Source: Acinetobacter chinensis (GTDB lineage Bacteria; Pseudomonadota; Gammaproteobacteria; Pseudomonadales; Moraxellaceae). Taken from it: a stretch of 64,000 bases of DNA. The notes under the pieces are model-generated. The model had not been told where the DNA came from. It made no database searches and saw only the letters and a list, made by a program, of their open reading frames with translations. Location: the NCBI RefSeq assembly GCF_002165375.2, contig NZ_CP032134.1, forward strand, positions 2,790,001 through 2,854,000, given 5' to 3'. Positions within the stretch are counted from its first letter, which is position 1, and each line of letters opens with the position of its first letter. Of this stretch, positions 51,656 through 60,670 are shown piece by piece. The position numbers and the translations under genes were made by a program.

Positions 51656-52517
51656 GTTCCACCTTCAGCATGAATAAAGTCACCCCCAATAAATCTGCAC
51701 TGCCTCCCGGACTTAAGCGATGCTGAATGAAATAATCTTCCACTCCAGCCACATCTTGCATCCAATTGTGTTGTAACACACCGCCACGGGCCAAAAACTG
51801 CCTGGCTAGATCCTGCACAATATATAAGGCTGATAAACCACCACGCCAAACAATATTGGTATCCTGTACATAGGCCATCAGACTAAATAAAGTCTGAATT
51901 GCAGCCTGCTGTGCATTGACCGTTTTGCTATAAATCTCGATATACGTTGGTAAGGCAACATCCATCACCGTTTTAAAACCTGAAGCCACTTCTTCAATCG
52001 CTCCTGTGATGCCATATTGACTACGCATGCGTTGCCCGTGACTATTGGGATTACGCTCTAAATGATGTAACAGTTCATGCTGCCAGGTACTTTGAATTTT
52101 TTGACTGATCGAACCTGCATTCAAGGGACTATCCGCTGCTAAACATTGCCCTACTGCAGCGCTGGCAAAGCCTAAATTAAAAATCGCCCCTTTATGGGTA
52201 TTGATCTGCTGAGTTGCAGTCATCATCTTCTGTTCAGCTAAAATGCCACATTGTCGAATCTCTTCAAAATCAGCATCACGATAACCATTCAAACATTGCG
52301 CCTGAAAATAGCCCTGTAAAGCATCCACACTACACTGGAACAAGCTAAAGTCCATGTCGCGATGACTGCCCTGCGAACCTGGACAAACCAACCCAGGCTT
52401 ATGTTCTAAACTGGCTTCATCCAATAACGCCATACATGCCAAACGGTCTAATCTTTCAGCTGTAGTGATAATGCTTGGGCATAAAACTTCATACGGTTGT
52501 AGCATTTGCATATTCAA
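51633..52517 (-). CDS. mdcB: Triphosphoribosyl-dephospho-CoA synthase
   Basis: A 294-residue CitG/MdcB-family enzyme that makes 2'-(5''-triphosphoribosyl)-3'-dephospho-CoA from dephospho-CoA and ATP, the precursor of the malonate decarboxylase cofactor. Family stretches are ALLDEASLEHKPGLVCPGSQGSHRDMDF, NTHKGAIFNLGF and GGSADLLGVTLFMLK near the end. Starts at 52517 or at internal ATGs 52511/52505 are all compatible. It overlaps mdcG by 29 nt, so the two cofactor genes are coupled. Confidence 0.93.
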   Translation of the reverse strand: MNMQMLQPYEVLCPSIITTAERLDRLACMALLDEASLEHKPGLVCPGSQGSHRDMDFSLFQCSVDALQGYFQAQCLNGYRDADFEEIRQCGILAEQKMMTATQQINTHKGAIFNLGFASAAVGQCLAADSPLNAGSISQKIQSTWQHELLHHLERNPNSHGQRMRSQYGITGAIEEVASGFKTVMDVALPTYIEIYSKTVNAQQAAIQTLFSLMAYVQDTNIVWRGGLSALYIVQDLARQFLARGGVLQHNWMQDVAGVEDYFIQHRLSPGGSADLLGVTLFMLKVEHEFRNHI

Positions 52518-53169
52518 GCTTCCCTTCGAATAATTGTTCTAATCTCAGCATCTCCACACGCTGAATTCCTTTTACGATCACTTGCTGGTTCATTTTAGGA
52601 AAAACCGTAATTAACTCATTAAATGACACATGCCAGTCTGGATGGATTTGAATCTCTCCATCCAAGCGAATAGAACTCTGGGCTTGGACTTGTTGAATGA
52701 GCTGTAAAATTTTTGGTACATCATGTTGATGTTGTGGATACAACAACAGATCTAAATCGGAAGTTGGCCTTACATAAGCCTCCTGCGTAAGAGACTGATA
52801 CGCATAGGAACCATAGACATACACTTTGCAGCCCAATTGTTCCAAACTGTCTGCAAAATCTCTCAGCACTTTAAGTTGCAGGAGCTGCGCATCAGTTTCG
52901 AACAGCGTCTGTAGAGAAAGTGGACTAGTGATCTGCTCAATCGCGTGTTTATCGACTAAACATGCCACCCGATATTTATAACCTTCAACCAAGCAATTGA
53001 TCGCCAGCTTCACTTGTCCCGCATCCATATCGTCCTGCCGACAAACGGTCATTGGAATATGTTGGCTCAACAGCTGATACACCTTTTGTTTCACTGCTTC
53101 TGGTAAAGAAACATCTAAAAAATGTAGGTGTGCTGAATCACAAAGATAAGCTAAGTCATGACGATCCAT
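52489..53169 (-). CDS. mdcG: Phosphoribosyl-dephospho-CoA transferase (holo-ACP synthase)
   Basis: A nucleotidyltransferase of about 226 residues that attaches the dephospho-CoA-based cofactor to the MdcC subunit. The signature GSYAYQSLTQEAYVRPTSDLDLLL holds the GS...DLD motif of the Pol-beta-like superfamily. The frame opens at 53250, overlapping mdcE by 71 nt, but the ATG at 53167-53169 (MDRHDLAYLC) has AAGGAAGC just upstream and lies 10 bp after the mdcE stop, so it is chosen. Confidence 0.92.
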   Translation of the reverse strand: MDRHDLAYLCDSAHLHFLDVSLPEAVKQKVYQLLSQHIPMTVCRQDDMDAGQVKLAINCLVEGYKYRVACLVDKHAIEQITSPLSLQTLFETDAQLLQLKVLRDFADSLEQLGCKVYVYGSYAYQSLTQEAYVRPTSDLDLLLYPQHQHDVPKILQLIQQVQAQSSIRLDGEIQIHPDWHVSFNELITVFPKMNQQVIVKGIQRVEMLRLEQLFEGKLEYANATTV

Positions 53170-53179
53170 ATCTGCTTCC

Positions 53180-53896
53180 TTAACTGCGAACAACTTTCTC
53201 AATAATGGTATTACACAACACACGCCCTTGACGCTGCTGCCCTGCCACACGGCGTTGATCTGTCAGATAAGTTTCAAGATGTTGTTGTTGATTTAACAGT
53301 GCTTGGCTGACCCAATCAGTCTCCAAATCTGGCCAAATGGCATTGATTGCGCCCATTTTGTAAAAGTTTTCTGCCCCTGGAGCAAAAATAGCTGAGCTTT
53401 GTGACAACTCTTTTAACTTTTCGACTGGAATTTTAGTGACCCGTGCCATCGCATTTAAGTCCATGACTTTCACTTGCGAATCACTGAGCGCATAAACTTC
53501 GTTTGCCATGAGACCATAGGACAAAAACCCACCACTAACGGCCTGACCAAAAATAATCGCGAAGTTGGCATGTCCACTTCTACGCAGCAGGTCAACACAA
53601 GATGCCAAATGCGCGAAGGTACGGTTTAAGCACAGTAACTCATCCGCACGGGAAAGATCCTGGCCTTGCGTATCCACAATAAACACCACAGGCGTTTGTT
53701 GGTTCTGCTGTACCAGCTCTAAGATTTCACCTGCCAGTTCCATGGCAATCTGTTGATTAATGGGCGCTGCATTGACTGTACCGAGAATGCGCACGGGACC
53801 TGCATCCGTCTGTGCATTACCCTTAATCACATAACCTTCGATCTGATAATTCAGTTGACTCGGAAACAACTGTTGTAAAAGTAATTCTGTATTCAT
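53180..53896 (-). CDS. mdcE: Malonate decarboxylase subunit gamma
   Basis: A 238-residue carboxyltransferase-fold subunit that, with MdcD, decarboxylates malonyl-S-ACP to acetyl-S-ACP. Sequence such as TPVVFIVDTQGQDLSRADELLCLNRTFAHLASC and FGQAVSGGFLSYGLMANEVYALSDSQVKVM is characteristic of MdcE. It starts four bp after the mdcD stop. In the biotin-independent enzyme of Acinetobacter and Klebsiella, the D and E subunits form the decarboxylase core. Confidence 0.94.
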   Translation of the reverse strand: MNTELLLQQLFPSQLNYQIEGYVIKGNAQTDAGPVRILGTVNAAPINQQIAMELAGEILELVQQNQQTPVVFIVDTQGQDLSRADELLCLNRTFAHLASCVDLLRRSGHANFAIIFGQAVSGGFLSYGLMANEVYALSDSQVKVMDLNAMARVTKIPVEKLKELSQSSAIFAPGAENFYKMGAINAIWPDLETDWVSQALLNQQQHLETYLTDQRRVAGQQRQGRVLCNTIIEKVVRS

Positions 53897-53900
53897 GAGC

Positions 53901-54788
53901 TCATCCTTGCTTTAACAACACAACTTCATGGGCAGACAACATCGGAATTTTTTCTGGCTGTGAAATTCCCATGTCATGCCAAATCTGTAAACCATCATTT
54001 TTACCAAACCAGCGTTGGTACTGCTGCTCAAGCTGTTGCTGCTGTTGCAATAATTGTTCTAAGTCTAAAGGAGCAGCTTTAGCGTCCAGCTGCGTTAAAA
54101 TCGCATCACGAATATCTGCAATATCATCCTCGACCAAAGCCTGTACATGATTGAGTAAATAACGATGTTTACCGCCTGTAACGCGCCAAACCAGAGCACG
54201 GTCTTTCGAGTCAAACTCTTCTACGCCTTTAACTGTTTCAATCACTTCTGGCCCAGACAGTGCCAAACGTCCTTCTTCTGTCATAATGATGGCACTGCTC
54301 AAACACGCACTGATGCCCATACCACCAAAAGCGCCACAAGTGCCACCAATCACAGCAATAATAGGAATGCCTGCATTTCGTACCTGTAACATGGCACGCA
54401 TAATTTCGGAAATAGCAATAAGACCTGCATTGGCTTCATGCAGACGCACGCCACCTGAGTCGACAAAAAACAGCACTGCCTGTGCCTGATCCTGAATGGC
54501 TTTATGCAAGAGACCGACAATTTTTGCCCCGTGGATTTCCCCCACAGCACCGCCCATAAACTGGCCTTCCTGCGCAACGATATGCACTGGTGTTCCATTT
54601 AAACGCGCTGTACCAATAATCACGCCATCATCAAAACTACCCGGAATATCCAAAGCGGATAGATGCGGGCTAACCTCAATCTCAGTCGGCTTTAAGATTT
54701 CATTAAAACTCTGAGCATCGACGACTGCTTGAATACGCGCACGTGCTGTTTTTTCATAAAAACTGTTTTTGAGCATCATTTGATCCAT
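53901..54788 (-). CDS. mdcD: Malonate decarboxylase subunit beta
   Basis: A 295-residue carboxyltransferase-type subunit, partner of MdcE. It has FFVDSGGVRLHEANAGLIAISEIM and GGTCGAFGGMGISACLSSAIIMTEEGRLALSGPEVIET, the crotonase-like oxyanion motifs of acyl-CoA carboxyltransferase beta chains. The start lies 3 bp after the mdcC stop region. A Gln-rich stretch LEQLLQQQQQLEQQYQR near 255 is unusual but also seen in this subfamily as a helical linker. Confidence 0.94.
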   Translation of the reverse strand: MDQMMLKNSFYEKTARARIQAVVDAQSFNEILKPTEIEVSPHLSALDIPGSFDDGVIIGTARLNGTPVHIVAQEGQFMGGAVGEIHGAKIVGLLHKAIQDQAQAVLFFVDSGGVRLHEANAGLIAISEIMRAMLQVRNAGIPIIAVIGGTCGAFGGMGISACLSSAIIMTEEGRLALSGPEVIETVKGVEEFDSKDRALVWRVTGGKHRYLLNHVQALVEDDIADIRDAILTQLDAKAAPLDLEQLLQQQQQLEQQYQRWFGKNDGLQIWHDMGISQPEKIPMLSAHEVVLLKQG

Positions 54789-54791
54789 GTT

Positions 54792-55109
54792 CTATACTCC
54801 CTTAAACATAGATATTGCTTGGCTTAAGCGCAGGTTTACCACTGCCGGTGTTGCCCCCATATCATTTAACTGAAATTTAAGCCCTGCCACCGCATGACGT
54901 TGGGCAAATTCATTCAGTACAGACTGCCAAACATGTTGAAAACCGACCGCTGATGTAGTGACTTCAATCTGACAAATATCTGCCTGATCATGCTGTGAAA
55001 CCAAGACTTCTAAATTTCCAGAACCGACCACACCACAAATGACCGCCGCCTGTTCAGCGCTCAGTGGCGTTGATTGCAATTCAAATTTTAACTTTTCCAT
55101 GTCGATCAC
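54792..55109 (-). CDS. mdcC: Malonate decarboxylase acyl carrier protein (delta)
   Basis: A 105-residue (102 from the ATG at 55100) carrier protein. The serine in GVVGSGNLEVL (residue 30 in long-frame numbering) is the attachment point for the phosphoribosyl-dephospho-CoA group. The long frame opens with GTG overlapping the mdcA stop (GTGA at 55106-55109), giving tight translational coupling. Small size and the SGNLEV motif clearly mark it as MdcC and not a phosphopantetheine ACP. Confidence 0.94.
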   Translation of the reverse strand: MIDMEKLKFELQSTPLSAEQAAVICGVVGSGNLEVLVSQHDQADICQIEVTTSAVGFQHVWQSVLNEFAQRHAVAGLKFQLNDMGATPAVVNLRLSQAISMFKGV

Positions 55110-56761
55110 CAGTTTCTAAAGCGACTTGGGGGACTATATAAACCACCCGACCATTTAACTAAATCTTTCACCGATTTTGCTGCCAACAAATCACGACTGA
55201 CCTGTGTTGGATCAATTCCTAAATCTTCTGGACGTTGAATAATGCCGCGCTTGCGTAGCTCACCCACTTTGGCCTCATCACGCTGCATCCCCACAGGGGT
55301 ATAACCTGCTACACCACGGATGGCTTGTTCACGTTCTTCAGATGTGCGACATAACAGTAAGTTAGCAATACCTTCTTCCGTCACGATATGGGTTACGTCT
55401 TCGCCATAAATCATGATAGGCGGGAGCTCGCTCTCCATTTTGTCCTGCAACTGCCACGCATCTAACTCTTCAACAAAGACGGGATGCATATGTTCACGGT
55501 ATGTTTCGACCAATTGCACCACCAGCTTACGGCCTTTAATGAGTTTACCATCGACTGCTTCACGGCCTGCTTTGGTATAGGCATAACTGGCATGACGGCG
55601 TCCATGCGGGTCAGAGCCCATATTCGGCGCACCACCAAAACCAGAAATACGGTCTACTGTTGCAGTTGAACTATTACCCTGTAAGTCAATTTGCAAGGTT
55701 GAACCTATAAAGAGATCACAGGCATATAAACCCGCAGTTTGGCTAAAAGCACGATTGGAACGCATGCTGCCATCACTGCCTGTAAAGAACACATCTGGAC
55801 GTTCTTTAATATAGTCTTCCATCCCCACTTCAGAACCAAAGCTATGGATCGAATCGACAAATCCACTTTCAATCGCAGGAATTAAAGTCGGATGCGGATT
55901 CAAAGCCCAATTGGTACAAATCTGTCCCTTTAGTCCTAAGGATGCCCCATACGTAGGCAGCAATAATTCAATTGCCGCAGTATCAAAGCCAATACCATGG
56001 TTTAAACGTTGAATTTGATACGGCGCATAGATCCCTTTAATGACCATCATCGCCATTAAAATCTGTACTTCGGTAATTTGTGCAGGATCTCGGGTAAACA
56101 ATGGTTCTATATAGTTGTACTTGGGACTTTCAATATAAAAATCGACCCAATCCGCAGGTACATCGACACGTGGTAACTTATCGACAATTTCATTAACCTG
56201 CGCAATCACGATCCCGCTTTTAAATGCGGTGGCTTCAATAATCGCGGGCGTATCTTCGGTATTCGCACCTGTATAAAGGTTACCCTCACGATCAGCCGCA
56301 TGTGCCGTAATCAGACAGACATTTGGCGTCAGATCAATAAAGTAACGCCCATACAACTCCAGGTAAGTATGGATCGAACCAATACTGATTTTTTGCTGCT
56401 GAACTAATTGTGCCAGACGTAAACTTTGTGGTCCTGCAAAGGAAAAATCAACCTTAGAGGCAATGCCTTTTTCAAAGACATCAATATGACTGGGTAAAGC
56501 CAATACCGACTGTACAATATGTAAGTCATGAACCACCTCAGGATTACACTGACTTAAGCTCTTTGACAGAAAATCGGCCTGCTTTTGGTTATTACCTTCC
56601 AGACAAACGCGATCGCCACTGGAAATCACGGTTTCCAGGAGTTCAATCACCCGAGCATGCTCAACCTGTTTTGCAAAGCCTTTTTCTTTGGCAAGAGTCA
56701 GTTTTTCTTGTCTACGGGTGCGCTGCTTATCCCATAAGCGCGTCTTAACCATTTGGTTCAT
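55106..56761 (-). CDS. mdcA: Malonate decarboxylase subunit alpha (acetyl-S-ACP:malonate ACP transferase)
   Basis: A 551-residue CoA-transferase-like subunit that exchanges acetyl for malonyl on the carrier protein. The opening WDKQRTRRQEKLTLAKEKGF and IELLETVISSGDRVCLEGNNQKQADFL, the NPEVVHDLHIVQSVLALPSHIDVFEKGIA region, and DRISGFGGAPNMGSDPHGRRH are strongly conserved. Full length and typical size. Second enzyme-level unit of the operon after the two transporter genes. Confidence 0.96.
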   Translation of the reverse strand: MNQMVKTRLWDKQRTRRQEKLTLAKEKGFAKQVEHARVIELLETVISSGDRVCLEGNNQKQADFLSKSLSQCNPEVVHDLHIVQSVLALPSHIDVFEKGIASKVDFSFAGPQSLRLAQLVQQQKISIGSIHTYLELYGRYFIDLTPNVCLITAHAADREGNLYTGANTEDTPAIIEATAFKSGIVIAQVNEIVDKLPRVDVPADWVDFYIESPKYNYIEPLFTRDPAQITEVQILMAMMVIKGIYAPYQIQRLNHGIGFDTAAIELLLPTYGASLGLKGQICTNWALNPHPTLIPAIESGFVDSIHSFGSEVGMEDYIKERPDVFFTGSDGSMRSNRAFSQTAGLYACDLFIGSTLQIDLQGNSSTATVDRISGFGGAPNMGSDPHGRRHASYAYTKAGREAVDGKLIKGRKLVVQLVETYREHMHPVFVEELDAWQLQDKMESELPPIMIYGEDVTHIVTEEGIANLLLCRTSEEREQAIRGVAGYTPVGMQRDEAKVGELRKRGIIQRPEDLGIDPTQVSRDLLAAKSVKDLVKWSGGLYSPPSRFRNW

Positions 56762-56782
56762 GGAGTCACCTTTATGCTGTGC

Positions 56783-57544
56783 TTAGCCGAAGATGGCATT
56801 GATTGTGAGAAAAAATACAGATGGTCCAAGTAAACAACCAAGACCGGTATAGAAGGTTGCGACCAATGCACCATAGGGCACTAAACGCACATCCGTTCCT
56901 GCTAAACCTGCTGCTGTGCCACTGGTTGTCCCCGCCATTCCACCAAAAACCATGGCAGAGCGTGGACTTTTGAGATACATAAATTTTGCAAAGATTGGCG
57001 TACCTACCATGAAGAACACTGACTTAATTAAGCCAATTGCAATCGATAATGCGATTACTTCTGAGCTTGCACCTATGGCTGAACCAGTCACAGGTCCAAC
57101 GATATAAGTCATCGCACCTGCCCCAATCGTGGTCATCGAAACGGGATCTTTATAACCCATCAACCAGGACACCGTTGCACCAATCACAAATGGAATCACG
57201 CAGCCAAGTCCGAGCGCGATCAAACCCACCTTTCCTGCTTTTTTCACTTCCTTGACATCGACTTCAAACGCCGTTGATGCAATGGCTAAGTCACGAATCA
57301 TGGCGCCACCAAGTAAAGCAAAGCCTGAAAAAATGGCGATATCTGAAATGCCCTTTTCTCCTTGAGTATAAATCCCAGCAAAATAAGCTAAAACTAAGCC
57401 CATAGTGATGGCGATGGCTGAGCTTTGTAACTTCCCTTTGGTGAGGTATTTCGACAAAAGATGCGATACATACATCATCAGACCAGTCACTGCGAGCGCC
57501 GCGACGAGGGCATTTTTGGTAAAAACCGTAATTATTTCTTCCAT
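56783..57544 (-). CDS. mdcM: Malonate transporter subunit MdcM/MadM
   Basis: A 253-residue membrane protein with about seven to nine hydrophobic segments. It is the larger partner of the MdcL/MdcM (MadL/MadM) Na+/malonate symporter. Glycine-rich stretches GAGAMTYIVGPVTGSAIGA and FGGMAGTTSGTAAGLAGTDVRLVPYGALVATF are typical. It lies 63 bp after mdcL and 21 bp before mdcA on the same strand. Confidence 0.92.
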   Translation of the reverse strand: MEEIITVFTKNALVAALAVTGLMMYVSHLLSKYLTKGKLQSSAIAITMGLVLAYFAGIYTQGEKGISDIAIFSGFALLGGAMIRDLAIASTAFEVDVKEVKKAGKVGLIALGLGCVIPFVIGATVSWLMGYKDPVSMTTIGAGAMTYIVGPVTGSAIGASSEVIALSIAIGLIKSVFFMVGTPIFAKFMYLKSPRSAMVFGGMAGTTSGTAAGLAGTDVRLVPYGALVATFYTGLGCLLGPSVFFLTINAIFG

Positions 57545-57607
57545 TGCGTTTCTTCCTTGTAACCTTATAACTGATTGTTATTTCGTGTTAGGACAACACC
57601 CTTGTCC

Positions 57608-58009
57608 TTAAGCGGCTTTTTCAGTCGGCTCTACAGCCCATTCATAGCTTTCGTAGTCACCACTGGATTTATTCAACCAACGAATCACCAGGACGGTGCC
57701 AATCAAAGACGCAATTGAAACAATCAGACCCAACATCCCGCCAGACATAGCAGCAACTACGTTCTGACCTGCCGACATGGCAACAACAATCGGGATATAC
57801 ATACCTGACCAGTACAACACACCAAATTGAGTCACTTGAGGTAAATGCCCGCGTTTAGCTAACAGCTCCTTCGATAGAATTAATAAAATCATGGCTATAG
57901 CCACGCCACCTACATTGGCTTGGACACCAAGGGCTATCCCGAGGACATTGCCCAGATAAACACCAAGTAAATGGCAGACCGCCAATATAGCTGTTCCGTA
58001 AATAATCAT
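57608..58009 (-). CDS. mdcL: Malonate transporter subunit MdcL/MadL
   Basis: A 133-residue membrane protein with about four transmembrane helices, the small subunit of the malonate symporter. The start IYGTAILAVCHLLGVYLGNVLG and GVQANVGGVAIAMILLILSK are family traits. First gene of mdcLMACDEGBH; its start lies 136 bp from the divergent mdcY-type gene, and the gap holds the operators listed below. Confidence 0.92.
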   Translation of the reverse strand: MIIYGTAILAVCHLLGVYLGNVLGIALGVQANVGGVAIAMILLILSKELLAKRGHLPQVTQFGVLYWSGMYIPIVVAMSAGQNVVAAMSGGMLGLIVSIASLIGTVLVIRWLNKSSGDYESYEWAVEPTEKAA

Positions 58010-58091
58010 TGCTGAATCCTCCCTGGATCATGCAGTGCTTCTAATAATCTGACTTATAATTTGCTATAGTTATAGCTTATCTGTATCCAGT

Positions 58092-58133
58092 GTACAATGA
58101 TTTGTACTCAAATAAACATAAATTGTATACAAT
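58092..58133. promoter_or_regulatory. MdcY-type operators between mdcL and the GntR gene
   Basis: ATTGTATACAAT (58122-58133) is a perfect 12-bp palindrome equal to the published MdcY site of Acinetobacter. A second palindrome, GTACAA-TGAT-TTGTAC (58092-58107), lies 30 bp to the left with a related TGTAC core. The pair covers the divergent promoters. The first ends 11 bp before the regulator start, consistent with autoregulation. Confidence 0.85.
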
Positions 58134-58144
58134 TTTGGTGATGT

Positions 58145-58813
58145 ATGACTTCAATAGCAGAACTTCCTCTTTCTATTCAAATCAGTAAAAAGCTGGAGGA
58201 TGATATTATTTATGGCTTTTTCCTGCCCGGGACCAAGCTGGATGAACAAGAGCTTTGCGAACGCTATGGTGCTTCACGCACCCCAATTCGTGAGGCACTA
58301 AAGTTATTGGCCGCTGAAGGTTTAGTTGAAATTCGCCCACGTCGTGGTGCAATTATTCCAACCATTAACTCATTTACCCTTTGTGAAATGTTCGAGGTTA
58401 TGGCTGAATTAGAAGCCATGTGTGGGCGATTGGCAGCACGGCGCATTCAACCAGAAGAAAAACAGGAATTACAGCGCTTACATCATTTATGTCAGGACTA
58501 TTTAAATCAGAATGACTCAGAAAATTATTATGAAGCTAACCGTTTATTTCACTTTGCCATTTATCAAGCCAGTCATAATTCCTTTTTAATTGAACAGGCA
58601 TGTGCTCTGCACAAGCGCCTACATCCTTATCGACGCTTACAGTTACGTGTAAATCACCGCATGAATCATTCTTTTTCAGAACATAGCGAGATTCTGGATG
58701 CCATCTTTTCAGGTAATGAACAAGAGGCTGAGGCCTTGCTTAAAGCACATGTGGTGATTCAGGGTGAAAAATTTACAGACTTTATGGCAACTTTAGATCA
58801 TTTAAAAATTTAA
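58145..58813 (+). CDS. mdcY: GntR/FadR-type repressor of malonate genes (MdcY-like)
   Basis: A 222-residue FCD-class GntR regulator. The winged HTH (LEDDIIYGFFLPGTKLDEQELCERYGASRTPIREALKLLAAEGL) is followed by an all-helical ligand domain with the metal-binding histidines in RLFHFAIYQASHN and SEHSEILDAIF. It is divergent from mdcL, over an operator identical to the one known for MdcY. In Acinetobacter MdcY represses mdc transcription until malonate (or a derivative) is present. Confidence 0.9.
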   Translation: MTSIAELPLSIQISKKLEDDIIYGFFLPGTKLDEQELCERYGASRTPIREALKLLAAEGLVEIRPRRGAIIPTINSFTLCEMFEVMAELEAMCGRLAARRIQPEEKQELQRLHHLCQDYLNQNDSENYYEANRLFHFAIYQASHNSFLIEQACALHKRLHPYRRLQLRVNHRMNHSFSEHSEILDAIFSGNEQEAEALLKAHVVIQGEKFTDFMATLDHLKI

Positions 58814-59074
58814 AGACCTACATATCTGCTCTTTGCAGAAGATTGAAGCATTTGAGACAGCTTTAAAGTGGGACTGTCTTACGTTTAGGATACTGAGAGC
58901 AGTCCACATTTTGAGTACATCCAACCAGGTAAATCTGAACTTTTGGGTATTTCTACAACAAAGTCCATTTCACCTAAATTATTAGATTTTGCAATTTCAG
59001 CTATAAGCCGGTCCAGTAAAGTTTTAGCCAGATCATTAAATGTGGATTTTAAAATAAGGTCTGGATTTTTCCCA

Positions 59075-60565
59075 TTAAGAAGGGCTGGAACCAGACAGAG
59101 ATTGCGCAAGTTTTTTAATATTTGCTTGAATTTCATCAGGAGTATGTGCTGCATAACCAAACAGTACGGCTGGCCTTTGTGATGCGGTTTGACAATATCT
59201 TGATAAAGGCTGTACAGCTAAACCCACTTTTTCACATTCAATAAGAAATTCTTTTTCAGCCCAACCGTTCTTAAGCCAACATACCAAATGAATTCCTGAA
59301 TCGGTAGGCTGTACACTTAGTACATCTAAAAGATAAGTTTCAATTGCTGCAATTAAAGCCTGTTGACGTTCGTAGCAGGATTTACGTACTTTACGCACAT
59401 GACGTGCATAATGACCATCTTTAATAAATGCAGCCAGCGCTACCTGTTCCAGATAGGAACTGCGGGTGTCGGTATAATATTTTGCCAGACTAAAAACCTC
59501 AATTAAGGCTTCAGGAACGACCATAAACCCAAGTCGAAATTCAGGAAACATCATCTTAGAAAATGTGCCTGCATAAATCACACGATGCTGTCCATCTAAA
59601 CCCTGTAATGCTTGTATTGGATGTGTTCCATAACGAAATTCACTATTGTAATCGTCTTCAAATATCCATTTTTGATGTTGGGAAGCCCAATCCAATAAAG
59701 TAAATCGACGTGCAAGACTCAGAGTGTCACCAAGTGGAAATTGATGCGAGGGAGCTGTATAAATGAGTTTGCTTTCAGCATGGTTATGAATGATTTCGTC
59801 AACTCTCATACCCTCCTCATCACTAGTAACAGGATTTACTATGGCTCCAAAACTACGGAATATATTTAAGGCTGCGTCATAACCAGGCTCATCTAAACAC
59901 ACCTGGTCATCTGGCTGTAACAGTGCATATGCAGCCAAATGAATCGCCTGTTGTGTTCCATTCACAATCAGAATTTGTTCTTCCTTACAGTTTAATCCTC
60001 TTGTTGATTTAACATAATGACAAATTGCCTGACGTAAAGGCAAATAGCCTCGCGGATCATGAAACTGGCCTAATTGATAATAAGATTGCCGCCATGCACG
60101 CCCTAATAATTTACCCCAGCGTTCATGTGGAAATATATCTACACAGCCTACACCGACATGAAATATTTTCTTTTCCTGACTTGATAATGTCTGCTTATTC
60201 GAATGAAGCAACAAATTGGTGAAATGCGGATTAATGTTGATGCTTTGCACAGGCTGTGATTTTATCTGGGTTATATCATTTTGAATTTGAATTAATTGGT
60301 CTGGTATGACAGCTGCAACATAAGTTCCTGAACTTGGCTTAGTGACTAAATAACCTTCATCGAGCAAGCGTTCTAATCCCGCCAATACAGAATTACGGGA
60401 AATGGACATCATCTCTGCCAAATTACGACTTGAGGGCAGCTTTGTTCCTCCAGATAGACGGCCTTCTAAAATGGCATCTCGTAAAACACAATATAAACCA
60501 TCTTTTATGGGTTGCCCTTTAGGCAAAATTAAATGTGGAAAATAAGCAGAAGATAACGTTGTCAT
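59075..60565 (-). CDS. MocR/PdxR-type transcriptional regulator (GntR HTH + aminotransferase domain)
   Basis: A 496-residue chimeric regulator. The GntR winged HTH (GGTKLPSSRNLAEMMSISRNSVLAGLERLLDEGYL) joins a fold-type I aminotransferase domain with VNGTQQAIHLAAYALLQPDD, the Asp-containing FEDDYNSEFRY, and the PLP Lys in YAGTFSKMMFPEFRLGF. The C-terminus GYAAHTPDEIQANIKKLAQ is complete. Divergent from benE; the shared 48-bp element upstream of benE and of the acetyltransferase is probably its binding site. The small-molecule signal is unknown. Confidence 0.88.
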   Translation of the reverse strand: MTTLSSAYFPHLILPKGQPIKDGLYCVLRDAILEGRLSGGTKLPSSRNLAEMMSISRNSVLAGLERLLDEGYLVTKPSSGTYVAAVIPDQLIQIQNDITQIKSQPVQSININPHFTNLLLHSNKQTLSSQEKKIFHVGVGCVDIFPHERWGKLLGRAWRQSYYQLGQFHDPRGYLPLRQAICHYVKSTRGLNCKEEQILIVNGTQQAIHLAAYALLQPDDQVCLDEPGYDAALNIFRSFGAIVNPVTSDEEGMRVDEIIHNHAESKLIYTAPSHQFPLGDTLSLARRFTLLDWASQHQKWIFEDDYNSEFRYGTHPIQALQGLDGQHRVIYAGTFSKMMFPEFRLGFMVVPEALIEVFSLAKYYTDTRSSYLEQVALAAFIKDGHYARHVRKVRKSCYERQQALIAAIETYLLDVLSVQPTDSGIHLVCWLKNGWAEKEFLIECEKVGLAVQPLSRYCQTASQRPAVLFGYAAHTPDEIQANIKKLAQSLSGSSPS

Positions 60566-60570
60566 AGTTA

Positions 60571-60618
60571 ACTGGTACTTCTAAAAACACCCAAACTGTA
60601 TCTTATGACAATACCATG
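60571..60618. promoter_or_regulatory. MocR-type promoter element upstream of benE
   Basis: A 48-bp block starting ACTGGTACTT and ending ACAATACCATG matches 61958-62005 at 38 of 48 positions without gaps. It contains GGTACT and AATACC ends as an imperfect dyad, with AAACTGTATCTTA in common, and lies in the divergent gap of the MocR gene and benE. Confidence 0.75.
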
Positions 60619-60670
60619 ATTAAAAATACACTCAACGCTTTCATGGTTAAAGTTTTCAGAGGTTGGGGTT

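Noticed and set aside
58885..59160. 91-codon minus-strand frame overlapping the MocR gene end
   Set aside because: It overlaps the regulator by 86 nt, has no ribosome binding site, and shows no recognisable domain. The part beyond the regulator (58885-59074) could be decayed coding sequence but I cannot support a gene.
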